From positions 1,395,341 to 1,459,340 of the forward strand of contig CAJINV010000007.1 in the NCBI GenBank assembly GCA_905178155.1: a stretch of 64,000 nt of DNA, given 5' to 3'. The translations under genes and the position numbers were made by a program. Below are positions 34,941 through 46,737 of this stretch, one piece after another (the stretch's first letter is position 1; each line of letters begins with the position of its first letter). The notes under the pieces are model-generated. The model saw only the letters and a program-made list of their open reading frames with translations, was not told where the DNA came from and ran no database searches. Origin of the DNA: Amoebophrya sp. A120. Lineage: Eukaryota; Sar; Dinophyceae; Syndiniales; Amoebophryaceae.

Positions 34941-35086
34941 TCGGGAACGCGATTCCCCCGTGTCGTAGCCGCGTTTCGGCTCTCGCAGAGATCCGCTACT
35001 CGGCTTCTGTCGCTCCAGTTATGATTTGATGCAAAGTCTCATAGTTCAAATACTGAGTTTCACGACAGTTTTCGCATCTAATATTT
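34941..35086 (+). repeat. Split direct repeat B2 (right end of retrotransposon)
   Basis: A 146-bp copy of B1. It ends in tattt, after which the host sequence attcaagg begins. A 139-bp spacer (34802-34940) separates it from A2. Confidence 0.95.
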
Positions 35087-36173
35087 ATTCAAGGTATGTA
35101 GTTGTTGATTGTTACACTTTCATTTTTTTCTTTTTTCAACGTTTCGAAGAAGTCAAAGCAGTGAACTCTTTTTTTTTGTGTGAAGAAAAGTGTTAGTAGG
35201 TTTACGACCGGAAGCCCTGCGCTGTTGCTCAACCACAGTTAAGCTCATCGCAATGAACTCATTCGATTTGAAGTTTTCAGTATCTTGTCCGTTTCGCTGT
35301 ATTATCTTTTTTGTCGTAAGTACCCCGACTCGTAGTACCCTGTTATGTCTTTCACGACAGTTTTTTTTTTGCCTCGAACAAGTACAGCGACATTGGTCCT
35401 GCTGTTCTTCCTTTTACTTTTGTCCCGTCCCTACTCCCTACCTCCCCGCTTAAAGCTCTACCCTACTTCAAAAGACCAAAACTCCGAGAAAATGCACTCC
35501 ATTTAGGCTGAACGGATTTGGTTATCACATCTTCGAGCATGAGGCTATGAAGCCAGTTTCCAACCTCTATGCACTCTATATACGTTTCTCTGTGTAACAA
35601 AAAGATTTTTAAGTAGTATATGTGAGTATTCGAGTGATTATAGTTTCCGCTGTAAATAGAGTTTGACCACTTTCGCTTTCTGAGTTCTCTCTGCTCGTAG
35701 TTTTTTTCTTGCGGAATTACCTTCAACCCCCTTTAGCCTGATTGTCATCCCAGAGACCTTTGTTTTCCACACAACTTCCGATAAACCATTGAGGATCAAG
35801 CACGTTTAGAAGAAGTTTTGTTTTACCATGATGAAGAAGAAGTAGAAGAAGAGGAAAGCGCAGAAAAAGATGCGCACTTCGTAGTTTAGTGTGGATTTGT
35901 GTTCTGTAGAAGTAGCTGAGGGACTGAGAACTTAGACGGTTGCCTCAACGCATTTTTTCCCTCCGCCGCCGTTGTTTTCAGCACTGCCGGCCCCGTGCCA
36001 CGTTGTAACTGTGCAGTATGTACTTGTAGCAAGGAAGTATTGATTTTTGCGAGAAGTATTAAATCCGATCCGCCGCCGACGTCAGTTCATACTAGCTTGA
36101 ATTCAGACCACGACTGCTGCTTTCTGTGGTTCCACTTCCGCAGCAAGTTTCTCTTTCACATGCAAAGAGAAAG
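35087..36173. other. Intergenic between retrotransposon and Nudix gene
   Basis: No gene is seen. A purine-rich gaagaagaagtagaagaag stretch lies near 35830. The last few hundred bases are presumably the promoter and leader of the Nudix gene. The CT- and T-rich parts contain no clear tRNA or other RNA gene. Confidence 0.5.
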
Positions 36174-37554
36174 ATGGTCGAAACCAATCCCGGCACGCCA
36201 TCGTCTGCAGCGAAATCTATGAAGCTTTTCCGTGGTCTTTTTCGAGGTCAGCTGACAGTTCCACGCCCGACTCGAGCGCAGCTCGCTGCGAAAGAAACCG
36301 CAGTAGGGCCAGTTTTTCCGACTCCGGCGACAAAATCCTTTCCCTCCTCCCCGCGAACGGGCAACAGTAACACTCTTCATTTCACCCTTCAAGGCGGCCC
36401 ATACGACAGTGTGTGGCTGCGAATATGGAACATCAAAAACGCAGACGCGCGGGAAGGAGCCTGGCCGGCACTGTGGCAGCTCTTGCAGGAGATAGTAAAG
36501 AACGGTGGCGCGATTCCAAAAATCGTTGATCCGGCGAACAACATCGACCCCGGCGACGCGAAGTCTTTCGCAGGTGCCGCAGAAGTGCCCAGAATAGAGG
36601 CGCCCAAGGCGCTTGCGAGCAAGTGCTATCCGCTGTACGTTTGTCTCCAGGAGGATAGTTTGGAGGAGCTGGCGTTGCTGCACCCGTTGAAGAAGCATGG
36701 CTTTCGCTACCACCACGTGTGGCACAACCAAATGGATAGACCTGGTATAGGGCTTTGGCAATTTGGCATTCATTTTCTAGAGAATGAGGTGCTCGGATCA
36801 TGAGCACTGCCTGGCAGTTCTAATTTTTCTGTTTTAGTATCTGTTCGCGACCAACATGATTGAAGCCGAATAAAATCTTCGACCAGATACTCCTCCTGAT
36901 ACCACCACCCCAAATTCCGGCCCACCGGAAGACAAAACCGCCACGGAGTTCATATACTACAAGTGGATTGGCCGTGAGAAGGACCGGGTCCCGCCCTATA
37001 GCACGACACAGGGCGGGGTTGGCGTTCTGATTTTTAGCCCGGATTTGAGCAAGCTGCTGCTCGTGCACGAGTACGGCTGGTGGAAGCCCGTGACGGGGAT
37101 GGTCGGCTATAACGAGACAAAACTGGAGGCGGTGACCCGAGAGTGCTTCGAGGAGGTCGGTGTCCCGATCGACTTAGAAAAGGGAATGTATTTTCTCGGC
37201 GGCTGGCACTCCGGAGGCCAGTGGGACAGGGTGATCAATGATGAGTTTTCCACGTTTGCGGTCATTGCGAAAGCGGAGGAGATAAAGGTGGACGGGGAGG
37301 AGATCAAGGACGCGCGGTGGGTGGAGGTGGCAAAGATTCCGACGTCGGTTCCCGAGGCAGGAACAACCGAAGTCGGGTTTCGAAATTCGCAACCAGAAAT
37401 CCAGGTGGAGGGCTTGGGCAGGATAAACCCGATGCTGTGTCGCTGGTTGTGGAATTACAACAACAACAAGGGATTCCGTTGTCAATTGCAGGATGGTGCA
37501 GTCGGAGCCACGGACGGGCCGCCGGCGGCACCGAGATTGTATATGGGGTTATAG
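36174..37554 (+). CDS. Nudix hydrolase, NUDT6 / plant NUDX2-like
   Basis: Exons 36174-36744 and 36887-37554 give 412 residues. The 142-nt intron (GTATAG...GACCAG) joins codon G+AT in phase. The Nudix box is complete at 37099-37167: GMVGYNE, seven residues, then RECFEEVGV, matching Gx5Ex7REUxEExGU. The metal-binding Glu residues are therefore present. The upstream part (DSVWLRIW, CLQEDSLEELALLHPLKKHG then FRYHHVWH) matches the pre-Nudix domain of NUDT6 and plant NUDX2-type enzymes, in which VWL...GFxYHHA precedes the Nudix fold. These act on ADP-ribose, NADH or CoA-type diphosphates; the substrate here cannot be read from sequence. The N-terminal ~70 residues are Ser/Thr/Pro-rich and could include a targeting peptide. 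Confidence 0.88.
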
Positions 37555-39463
37555 GCTTCCTGCGTGCTTGTCTGTGGTATCGAGATGAATTTTCGCTACT
37601 GCCGATAATTTGAGAATACAAGAAAAAGAAGACTCGCGCGCAGTAAAAGATGTTGAAGAGCTTGCGAATTGGCACCCTCTACCGACAGCGAAGCCGCCTA
37701 ATGGTTCGCTTCAAGTACTGGGCGTCGCAACTCCACCACGTGCGTTGTTCTGTGATGTAAATAGTTTCATTTGCACAAGTAGGGAGACGTTCTGCTCTTC
37801 GCGCGTTCAGGGTGTTGCGGTTTTTTCTCTAGCCGCCCACTGATCTTGTGGGCGTCCGTCACTGCCGAGGTCCGTGCGCTTGGTCGCCGTTGCGCCCCGT
37901 TGCCGCAGTTGTGGCGGCCCCCGCCGGCACTGCGCGCCCCGAAGCCCCGCGCAGCCTTTAGATCCATCGCAGCGCTTTCGTCATGGCTTTCGTTCCGGGC
38001 GATTCCTGTATGAGCTCCGCCCCTGCGGCGGCTATCATGCTGAGCGAAAATCTGAAGAAAGGGCGTGGTGCCGTCGCCCGTGGTGGCATCAGCATGCAGG
38101 CCGGCGCGGGCGATGGTTCAAAGGCGCGGCCCCTAGTTTTAAACTGGCTGGCGGACGGGGCGCGGGGGGCACGCAGGGGCCCGGCGCCCGCTTGGCGCAT
38201 TTCGCGGCCGCCGGCGCCGGTCGCACGCGACGCGTGCGAGGGAGCGCGCGCGCCCGCGGGCTTCGGCGCGCTGGCCCTTCTAGTTCTATCCTGTTTACTT
38301 GAAGCGCCCGCGCCCCCTGTTAGCCCCGCAAGCGCAAGCACCGGGGCCCGCCGCGCCACGCCTCGGAGGGGAGCCGCGGCGCTTCGACAGTAATATTCTG
38401 CCACTTCGCGGATGACGGCAACGCCTGGGGCTTCAACTACGACCCGTCCTGTGAAGCCGTGTATCAGCTGACGCGCGGCGACATCACTCCCCCCCCCTTG
38501 CTGGGCGCCTTCCGAAGCCGGCCCGGGCGGGCGCCGGGGCGGCCAGTTCCTGCGGGAACGGCCGGGCCGGCGCCGGCCGGCGGACGGACCCAGGGGGGGC
38601 CGGCCGCTTTTTGTATCGGCGATAATCGCCGGCCCGCCCGCCCCCGCCCCCGCAGCGCGGCCGCCCGCCGCTTCGGTGGAAACATTCCGGTGGGCCGGCA
38701 GGCGGACGTGGCGGCCCTTCTTTGCGCGGCTTACCTATGGCCTTCGGCCCGGTCCTGAAGCACGGACGCGGCCGGGCGGGCCCGTTTCGTGCCTCGGGGT
38801 GGCGCGGCGCCACTCATTCTTCGTAAGGCGCCCACGCCAAATCCGTCGCCGCGGCCGGCGCCACGGAAGCCAGCGACGAGGGCGCCCGCGCGGGCCCAGT
38901 GATTTCAGCATTGTTGGCCTGCCGCCAGATGGCTCTTAGTCCCCCCTGCTCGGGGGGCAGTCTGACTTGGCGCGCCGCTGCGACACATACCGCTACCTGA
39001 GATCGGTGCGCCCTGCCCGATTGAATGTTTTCTGGGAGCCGTGCCTGATGCGTAAGAACTCGCTCTGCTTTTCAGTTGTTCTGTGGCGGGCACAAAAAAG
39101 TGCGCTGAGTTCTTTTCTTGTGTTTTGTCAGTCTAGATTCCTACCGCGCTTTGTCGGTAATTTGCGATCACATTTAATATTTGAGCATTGACCACATCCA
39201 CATCGCCGTGTATTTTACAGTTACCCTCTGCCTCTTGGTCAGCGGATGCGTCGTGTGGTGTTTCAAGCGTCACGCCTCTGATCTTTCTGCAAGCTTAGCC
39301 ACCGGCCCATGGAGGCGAAATAGATCCAGCGATCCCTCGTGCTACGGCCATCAAACACATTGCGCTGCAATGCCACTGACGGGTCGAGCTGTCGCAGCCG
39401 CCGTGAACAAAATCCAAGATGCGGGTCGTCCTGGATAGGCGGGCCAATCCGTGCGCGAAAGCG
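37555..39463. other. GC-rich block (about 37850-38950) with coding-like fragments, plus flanks
   Basis: Very GC-rich DNA with runs of cccccccc and cggccggcgccggccgg. Two pieces look protein-like: the frame from 37983 (MAFVPGDSC...ENLKKGRGAVARGG) and about 38402-38490 (HFADDGNAWGFNYDPS, then CEAVYQLTRGDI). They are separated by ~260 bp of GC-rich filler ending cgacag. A third fragment (RFGGNIPVGRQADVAALL) follows near 38670. This may be a decayed gene invaded by GC-rich inserts, or GC-rich introns of an unknown gene. I cannot choose, and no CDS is called. Confidence 0.4.
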
Positions 39464-42284
39464 ATGCTGTGGCGTTGCGACAAGAGCCGGCCGCTTCGTG
39501 TAGCTTTGCTCGCCACCGCAGCTGGGACGCAACTCGCATTCCTCTTTCCGAGGCTAGCCAATGCTCAGGATCATGTCGGCGGCGCGCCACTCCCATCATC
39601 TGCAACGCTACCCGTCTCCGAGAATGGCGCCGTCGACGAGCCACTTGTTCCCTCAGACGACCCCGACCGCCTCCCGCCCGCGTCGAACAAGCTGCTGCAA
39701 TCCTACTACACCTTTGGCGCCGACCGCTTCGCCTGCGACGGCCAGTGCATGTACTGCTCCAGCTCCCACGCGCACGCCCGGTGGTCCCGCATTCGGGAGG
39801 TTTTAACCACGTACAAGGAACGGCACGACCGCGCCGTCGCAACCCACGACTACAGCTTCGCCCAAGCCTGGCACTTTGAGTTGCAGGAGCTACTCGACTG
39901 GTCGTGGGACCGACACAAGTTCGAGTGCATCCCGGGGATCATCAACTTGCGGCTCGCTTCCTACGGCTACACATCTCTGCAGCAGTTTACCGAGCCGACC
40001 GACGACGTGATGGACTGGCTGATTCAGTTCAACGCCCACACAGGCGCGTTGGATTTGCTGCAGTCCGCGTGGCCCCAACTGCTGCAAGGCGGGTGGCCGA
40101 TCTTCATGCTGTTGGACGAGGTGAGCCGGAAAATCCGCGGGTTTTTGAATCCCAAGGACGAACAGGAGAAGGAAAAAGCGGCGGAAAGTTACCCCAAATT
40201 GTGGCGGAAGTCGTTCTGCGACGCCGAGGACGCGGGGACGCCCTTTGTCGAGGAGTACTGGTCTCTGCTGAGAAACCTGCTCGACCGGGGCACGAACTTA
40301 GAATTAGGGCACCACATGGGGTTGGTCCTGAAAAGACCCAAGTGCGACGTTGGGTTGGCCACGGCCCTGCTCGGGGTGGCGTCGGAGTTGATCAACCAGC
40401 ACGAGATCTACATGAGCAGCATGGAGGAACTGCACAACGTAATTTTTGTCCTCGTCACCGCGGCGCAAGACTCCGTGATCTCCTACACGAAGAAGGATAG
40501 GTCGGACATCTCGCTGTGGTTCGACCTGCTCTTGACCAAATGGCCGATCTGGAAGATGCTGGACCGGCTGAGCTGCAAGTCCAGCAGCCAGACCTGCGTG
40601 GTGAGGTCGGAAGTCAGGTGCTACAGCCCGAAAACGAGGAGCTATCTGGATTGTCACAGCGTGTACGACAGACCGTCGTGGAAGCCGAACTACGCTTTGT
40701 GTGGGGAGCATGACGTACTACCGTGATTGATGTTCTTCATCTCGTCGTGAGTTCTGATGTAGTTGAAAGAACGTTTCGTTCTTTTATGCCAGTAGTTCGT
40801 GTACTGGTAGGAGCAAGTGCAATCCTGATCCTGTATGAGAAAGTACTGCGAAAGAAAAATCAAGCGACTTCTTTATGTCTTCAAATTTCTCAGACGTGCA
40901 CCCTTCTGAACGGAACCAACAACCTGAATTTCTCCTACTACGACACGGTGTCCTGCGTCGACTGGCGGCAACCGCGCGTCGGACACGAGTTCAAGCCGTT
41001 TCTGAGAAAACTCACGCACGACGACGAGCTGAGGGTATGTTCCCAGTGCGGCCAGGACGGGGTCCTCCGGACGATTTTCAAGAACATCCGGTTTACGAAA
41101 ACCCCGGTGGTAGAGAGGGACTTGCTCTTCGAATTGCTGAAGAACGTGACAGTTTCCTTGAACGAGTCTGCGGCCGCGGAGGTGTTATCAACAGGTGTGA
41201 ACTACAATCCGTATCCGACCCAAGGGTTGCAAATCAGCGGGTTGAACGGCACGACATCGCCAACACCCGCCAAGGGCCGCGCGGCCGTCCAGAACGGAGA
41301 GCAGCAGGACACACGACTCTCCTCCACCTCCAAAACAGACGACACCACCCCGAAAATGCTGTCTTCCCTGGAAGCCCCGCAAACTTCGATTTTTGGCGAG
41401 GAGGAAGACCAGCTCCAGTCCGTCGCGACGGAGCTGCTCACCGCGGAAAACCACATTTACGAGCAGCCCTTCTTCATCGAATTCGGCGCCCGGAAACCGC
41501 ACATGCTCAATTCCGCTTGGCTGCGGGAGCACTGCGGGTGGAAAGGACTGCTGATGGATTTCCAGCCTGGGGGCACAAAACACGGAGGGTGCGGGGAGGG
41601 CTGTGTCGGCAAGGACTTAGTGGAAAACGAGTTTATCACGGCGGAAAACGTAAATGACGTGTTTCGGAAGTATAGGGTTCCGCGGGAACCAGACCTGCTC
41701 ACGATCGGTATTGACAAAGTCACATGCTCGTCGTATTTTAGTTTTGCCCTAGGTGATGATGAATCCGTTTTGGAATTCAATCCTTGTTGCGTTTAGGTGA
41801 TGATGAATCCGTTTTGTCTGGTGAAGTTCAATTTTGTGACCGCATAAAAAAACTAGAACTTCTTCACATGTTACATCCAAAACCAATAGACATCGACTTC
41901 AACGATTATTGGGTCTGGAAAGCGATTCTGGAGAAGAAAGAATTCTTCCCGCGCGTCGTGGCCGTGGACTACAACGCAGATTTAGATTTGGAGGACACCA
42001 AAGCCGTGTACTACGACGCCAAGGGTGAGTGGGACGGAACCAGGTACACCACCGCGAGTCTGCACGCCTACTATTTGCTCGCGCAAAAGCACGGCTACGA
42101 GTACGCGTACAATTTGGAAATGGGGAGTCACGCCTTTTTCATCCGAAGGGACCTGTTACACGAAAGTGACCACAACCTCCCCATCCGTGCAGTGCGGAAA
42201 CTCAGTCACAAGGCCGACTACTCGAAGAGGCCGTTTCTAGATACGCTGTTTTCCAGTATCGGAAATGGGCGGCTGAACAAGTAA
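39464..42284 (+). CDS. Secreted/luminal protein with FkbM-like C-terminal domain
   Basis: Exons 39464-40714, 40894-41707 and 41890-42284 give 819 residues; an upstream ATG at 39419 would add 15. The introns (179 and 182 nt) are GT-AG and phase-consistent. The N-terminus has a basic head and a hydrophobic core ending LANAQ, a good signal peptide. The middle (about residues 60-417) is Trp-rich with a CDGQCMYCSS cluster and is not recognised. The C-terminal third resembles FkbM-type methyltransferase-like proteins: CSQCGQDGVL near 465, FFIEFGARKPHM near 609, GWKGLLMDF, FITAENVNDVF, and after the last splice IDIDFNDYWVWKAIL. The second splice lands exactly inside the conserved IDID...NDYWVW motif, which supports the model. 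Catalysis is not established. It likely acts in the secretory pathway. Confidence 0.75.
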
Positions 42285-43006
42285 AGAATGAACGTCGGTC
42301 GCCTTGCTAGAGAAGAGCTGCACGACCACGAGTTTTCCAGTTTACGGGATTTTTTACCTAGCGAAGAGTCATCGTTTTTTTACGCAGAATTTGTCTAGTA
42401 CTAGAGCTGCATCTATTGATTTGCAGTGCCGCGGCCGCCGATATTTTTGAGAATAAAGATTCAGCTCAGGAAATAGAAAAGATTCAAAGCAGATCGCAGT
42501 TTGTTTGTGTGAGTTTGTCCATCGAAGATGCACGAGAACGCGTTGGACCAAAGTTAGTATGTTTCTGATTTTCGTTCAATGATGGATTTAGATGATGTGG
42601 CCAGCAAATGTGCTTCCCTGTTCTCTCGTGGCGCTACTCCGACGCCTTTTATGGTATTCAGTTCTTGTTCTCTGTGTTTGTCCTAAACCCGAGCGGCGGC
42701 ATGTTCTTCTCTGCGATCATCCGGCGTGCGCCGTGTTTTCGCAAATCCAAGATTTTCAAAACGGTATTTTTGGTTTCTTCTTCATCTTGTCGTTCGTGTG
42801 TATAAGTAGCGACAACAGATGATGCGCCGTGGTCAAAAGTAGGTGTAAACTTCTGAAAGATAGATGTTTCCAAGCGACTCTACTCTCTCTACGCTGCACT
42901 CTGCCAGCCTGTTTTGAAGTGTAAAAAAATACCGCTGAGCTACTTTCAAGGATCAAGTTGACTTACTTACTTCTTGCCGTGGTCCTAAAACGCAACAGAA
43001 AACAAG
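42285..43006. other. Intergenic, no gene seen
   Basis: This is AT-richer spacer between two + strand genes. Short open frames around 42592-42822 lack coding character. Confidence 0.5.
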
Positions 43007-46000
43007 ATGTCTTCGTCCTCCTCCTGGAATCCGCCTACGCGGCTGCGTAGCACCCAGAAGATGTACAGTCTGGGCGTGCCAAGAACTACCTGCGAGAATA
43101 CTGTGGCTGGGTCGCGAACGATCATCCTCGACAATAAGGGGAAGCCCGTGAATAAAATTCTCGACACTTCTTCTTCTTCTCCTGCTGGTCCACCTTTTCC
43201 GAATGGTGCAGGAGGTTCGTCAAGTACCACCAGACTGCAAGTGCCATCGCCTGGGAAACAAGCTGGAGGGTCGTCCTCGACGGCGCGTGGGTCGTCGTCC
43301 CCGAACGGAAATTACCCAGGAAAAACAGTGTCACAGTTTTTTTTACTATGTTGTTCGTTCGTTCCACCAGCACGGCGACAAGCTACTTTCTCTGCCAGAA
43401 GTGAGGGGAGAACGTGCAATGCAGAGATCATAAGGTTGAAAAACGCGGACAAAAAGAAAAAACCTGCTACAGAGCTTGTCTGTTTTGCTTGTGCGACACA
43501 GTGTGTAAAGAACTGTGACACAACTGTCTTACTTTCCATAGCAAGGTAGCATCTTCCGGTACTCGCACATCCGCATCGCCGAATAGTACAAGAGGACCAC
43601 TAGCACAACAACGGAGCAGCTTCAGATCACCCAATGGCAAGACAAGTTCTTCATCATCATCTTCGTCTTTCCTGGGAAACAGTCGAAACTCGCCGAACCG
43701 GAACCTATCGAACCCGCCGCGCTCACCCGGAGAAGGCTCGGTCAGGGAGGGGAAGATAAAGGGCAGCACGGCGAGAGTAGCAGACCGGATACAGGCCTTT
43801 GAGAAAACGAGGTGGAACAGCAGCACGAGGGTCGGGGTTGGAGGTACTAGAACGTTGCGTACGATAAAATTCTTGCGATTGTTCATTTATTGCTCGCGTT
43901 CTTTGCGTTTCTTGCAACCTTCGTATACTAGGGAATAGAATTTCGTTTGTACACTAGTACGGAGTCATACATGCACTTCCCGGGCTGCCCTCGTCGAATC
44001 CGAAATTCGGGGAGAATCGTCGTGTTTAATCTCTCTAACCAACTACAGGAGCCCGCGGCGCCACGCCCGGCGCGAGCGCGTCCTCGTCTTCCACTGCATC
44101 GCCTAAACCAGCAGCGGCGGTAGAGCAGAGTAAAGACCAACATCGGAGCGTCTCCAGGTCGCTTCGCAGCTGTAAACAGGAGGCGTCGATGACGGTTTCT
44201 TCCTTTCTCCAGCCGCCGAAATCCCCCGCCTTGTTGCAAAAGCCGAATGCGACGTCGAGGAATGCGAGTATGTCCAGCTCTTCGAGGCAACCGCTGAAGG
44301 AAAGATGGCCGCCGTCGGCCACAACGTCGCAGCACAGTGGAATGAAACTGAGGTCGCCAACGCCGTCTGCAGCGTCTGCGAATAAAGCACAGCAGCTCAC
44401 AGCCAGTCGCTTGTCTCCGCAGCCCTCGCACAGAACCGTCTCGCCCACCCCAGCGTCCTCGTCGTCCAGGTTGCATCAGACCACGGCCGCAGCCGCAAAC
44501 AAGGTGTCGCCGAGAGGAGGTGCAGCAGCAGGAGGAGTTTATTCAGTAACTTCTACAGGTCCCCGTGCGCCCCCGGGGGCTTCCTCGAGAAGCACGTTGA
44601 GCGCAAGTTCGTTGTCGTCCACCACAGCAAAAAATAACGTGACAACTCCCCGACTCGTCGCAACTGGTGCGTCGACGGCGAGCGCAAAGCGCATGAATCT
44701 GGGCGACCACCGGGTTTTCGAGCCGCCAGCGAGACCGGTGTTGGCATCGTCGTCGTCCACCTCGCGGATGTTGAGCACGTCGAGGACATCAGACCTGCTG
44801 CAAACAAGCAAATCCCCTGGTCTCACTGCCTCTCCGGCCTCCTCCACGACAACGAGTAGAGACAAGTGGGTTTCTCCGCGGCTGAAGAAACAGCAGCACG
44901 AGCCAGGCCTCGTGAAAAGGTGCATTGAGAAACTCACGCAGCGGCAAACGCCGAGTCCCACGGGGAGGGCTCCTTTACTGACGCCGAGGCAGGAAGATCC
45001 GTTGACAACTTCCACAGCGAGCTCCAGACTTGTTGTGTCTCCCACCGCGGCACCAGCGCGGGGGAGTCAAGAGAAGAGCAAAAATACTCTCACTCTTCCC
45101 TCACCGCCGAACAGGGCACCCTCTGCACGGAATATTGACAGTTCCGCAGAAGTTCTGATTTCGGCACGATCTTCTTCTGGAAGTACTACTGCAGGAGCCG
45201 CGGCCCACATTTTCGGCAACGCGAAGCAGAGCCCGCGGGAGAGCACGGCGAGCCGCGGGAGCGTGAAAATCAGCTGTGGAGCTGCGAGTCGATCAAGCAG
45301 TAAGAACTCTGTTGCTAGTCACGCGAGCAGTTCGCGTACCTCTTCGTCTCGAGTAGTAAGGGAAAACAAAACGCCAGGCGCTTCTGCTCCCTCCGCTGAT
45401 TCTGTCGAGATGACCACGACAACTCCGACCTCCGAGAAGAAGGACAGCGCCATTCTGGCCGCGTTGCGGAATCTCCGCCCGATTTCCCAAGCCTCCACAT
45501 CCGTGTCCACTGCAGGGTCGAATTCCGTCAGTGCAGGTAGCTGCAGTACCACCTCCCGGGGAGGATCATCTAGTAGCGCTGGACGACGAGGGCCGGAGTT
45601 TCATACTTCCTCTACTAGTTGTAATTCGACGGTAGAACTACAGGATCAGGAGCAACTTCTGCACAGCCGCGACCAACATGATCCCAGGACCACGGAGCAG
45701 CATTCCATGGTCCTAGTGCCCGCAAACAACCTGTCCTCACCGTTGATCGGAAAAAACCTGCTGCGAGGAAGCGACTTCTCCGTTTCCTCAGTCACATCCA
45801 ACGACCCTTGCTCATCAAATAGCGCGGCCGTCGTGAGCTTCGGCTTTGACCACAGCAGGACAAAGATTGACACCCACCACTTGAGGAGCTCTAATAATGG
45901 TTCATCACTCTTGTCCCCGCCGCCGGCCGCGGCCGCGGACCGGAAGAGCCGGAGCAGCGGAAAGTCGGGCCGCAGTAGTCGGAACTCTTCGTCGCTCTTG

Positions 46001-46737
46001 ACTTCGAGGAGCTCTGGGACCTCGAGGTCCAGCAGGACCAGCAGCTACTCCAGCAGTTGTTCCGGCTCGTCGTCTCGGGGCAGCACGCCCTCGAGAAGAA
46101 GGAGCGCCAGTGTGAGAGAGAGGTATATTATAGGATCCAGATTGAGACTCGTCGTCACGGCCTGTCGTTTGGAGGATCCTACTACTTTTTGGCAAAAAGT
46201 TAATAGATATCCAAAAGAATTATGCTCACCAAAAATCAAATCTGCAGCCCGTCCTCTTCCTCCAAAGTGGCGCATTCCCCGCACCGTGAACGCGACGCCC
46301 AGCAGCAAATTGTAACTTCCAGCAGCAAGAAAGACCATCGTCGCCGTTCCTCCACCGCATCGTCCTCCATGTCCTTTGACCCCTGGGACGGGTTTCCGCT
46401 GTACGAAGATATGATCCGCCGCTCCGTTTACGATCTCGGGTTCGATCCGGCACTGTCCAACGTGGAAACCCGCCCGACCGAACAGGTGCGGTCGAAAGAA
46501 GGGGCGAAGGCGGACGCGCAGCTGGAGGACGTGCGGAAAATGCTGTCTGGTGGCTCGTCCGCGGGTGGGCAGATAGGGAACAACAGTGGGAACGGTGGAG
46601 GCGGGGGTCGGGCGAGTAAAGGGTCGTGCAAGAATTATAAAGATGGCACCAACAGTACGCAAATCATGGACAGCTTCTGGGCGGACGGGTTTGGGGACGG
46701 GATAGGAAATGCGACCGCGGTGTCCTTCGGGTTTTAG
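43007..46737 (+). CDS. Ser/Thr-rich, largely disordered hypothetical protein
   Basis: Exons 43007-43327, 43546-43843, 44049-46122 and 46248-46737 give 1060 residues. All three introns (218, 205, 125 nt) begin GT, end AG and match in phase. No domain is recognised over most of the length, which is Ser, Thr, Arg and Pro rich with repeated SSS and SPR phrases. A short folded-looking segment near the C-terminus (MSFDPWDGFPLYEDMIRRSVYDLGF region) could be an interaction motif, and the end is Gly/Asn-rich. The first intron has a gtgtcacagtt / aactgtgacac inverted repeat near its ends, perhaps an eroded introner. Composition suggests a heavily phosphorylated scaffold or cytoskeletal protein; this is only a guess. 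Confidence 0.7.

Larger units (their letters stand above)
22956..35086 (+). mobile_element. Complete 12.1-kb tyrosine-recombinase retrotransposon with split direct repeats (PAT/Ngaro-type layout)
   Basis: The order is A1 (22956-23079), ORFs, B1 (34537-34682), A2 (34678-34801), a 139-bp spacer, then B2 (34941-35086). The 124-bp A copies and 146-bp B copies read as identical by eye. This A1-ORFs-B1-A2-B2 arrangement is the known signature of PAT, Ngaro and VIPER elements, which integrate with a tyrosine recombinase rather than a DDE integrase. There are no LTRs and no target duplication. B1 and A2 overlap by tattt, and the element begins and ends with the same tattt, as expected if a circular intermediate recombines at that short core. 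Cargo: at least six + strand ORFs, with RT/RNase H and recombinase last. Identical repeat copies suggest recent insertion. The size is about twice that of typical DIRS-group elements, and the ORFs contain intron-like gaps. Confidence 0.92.
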
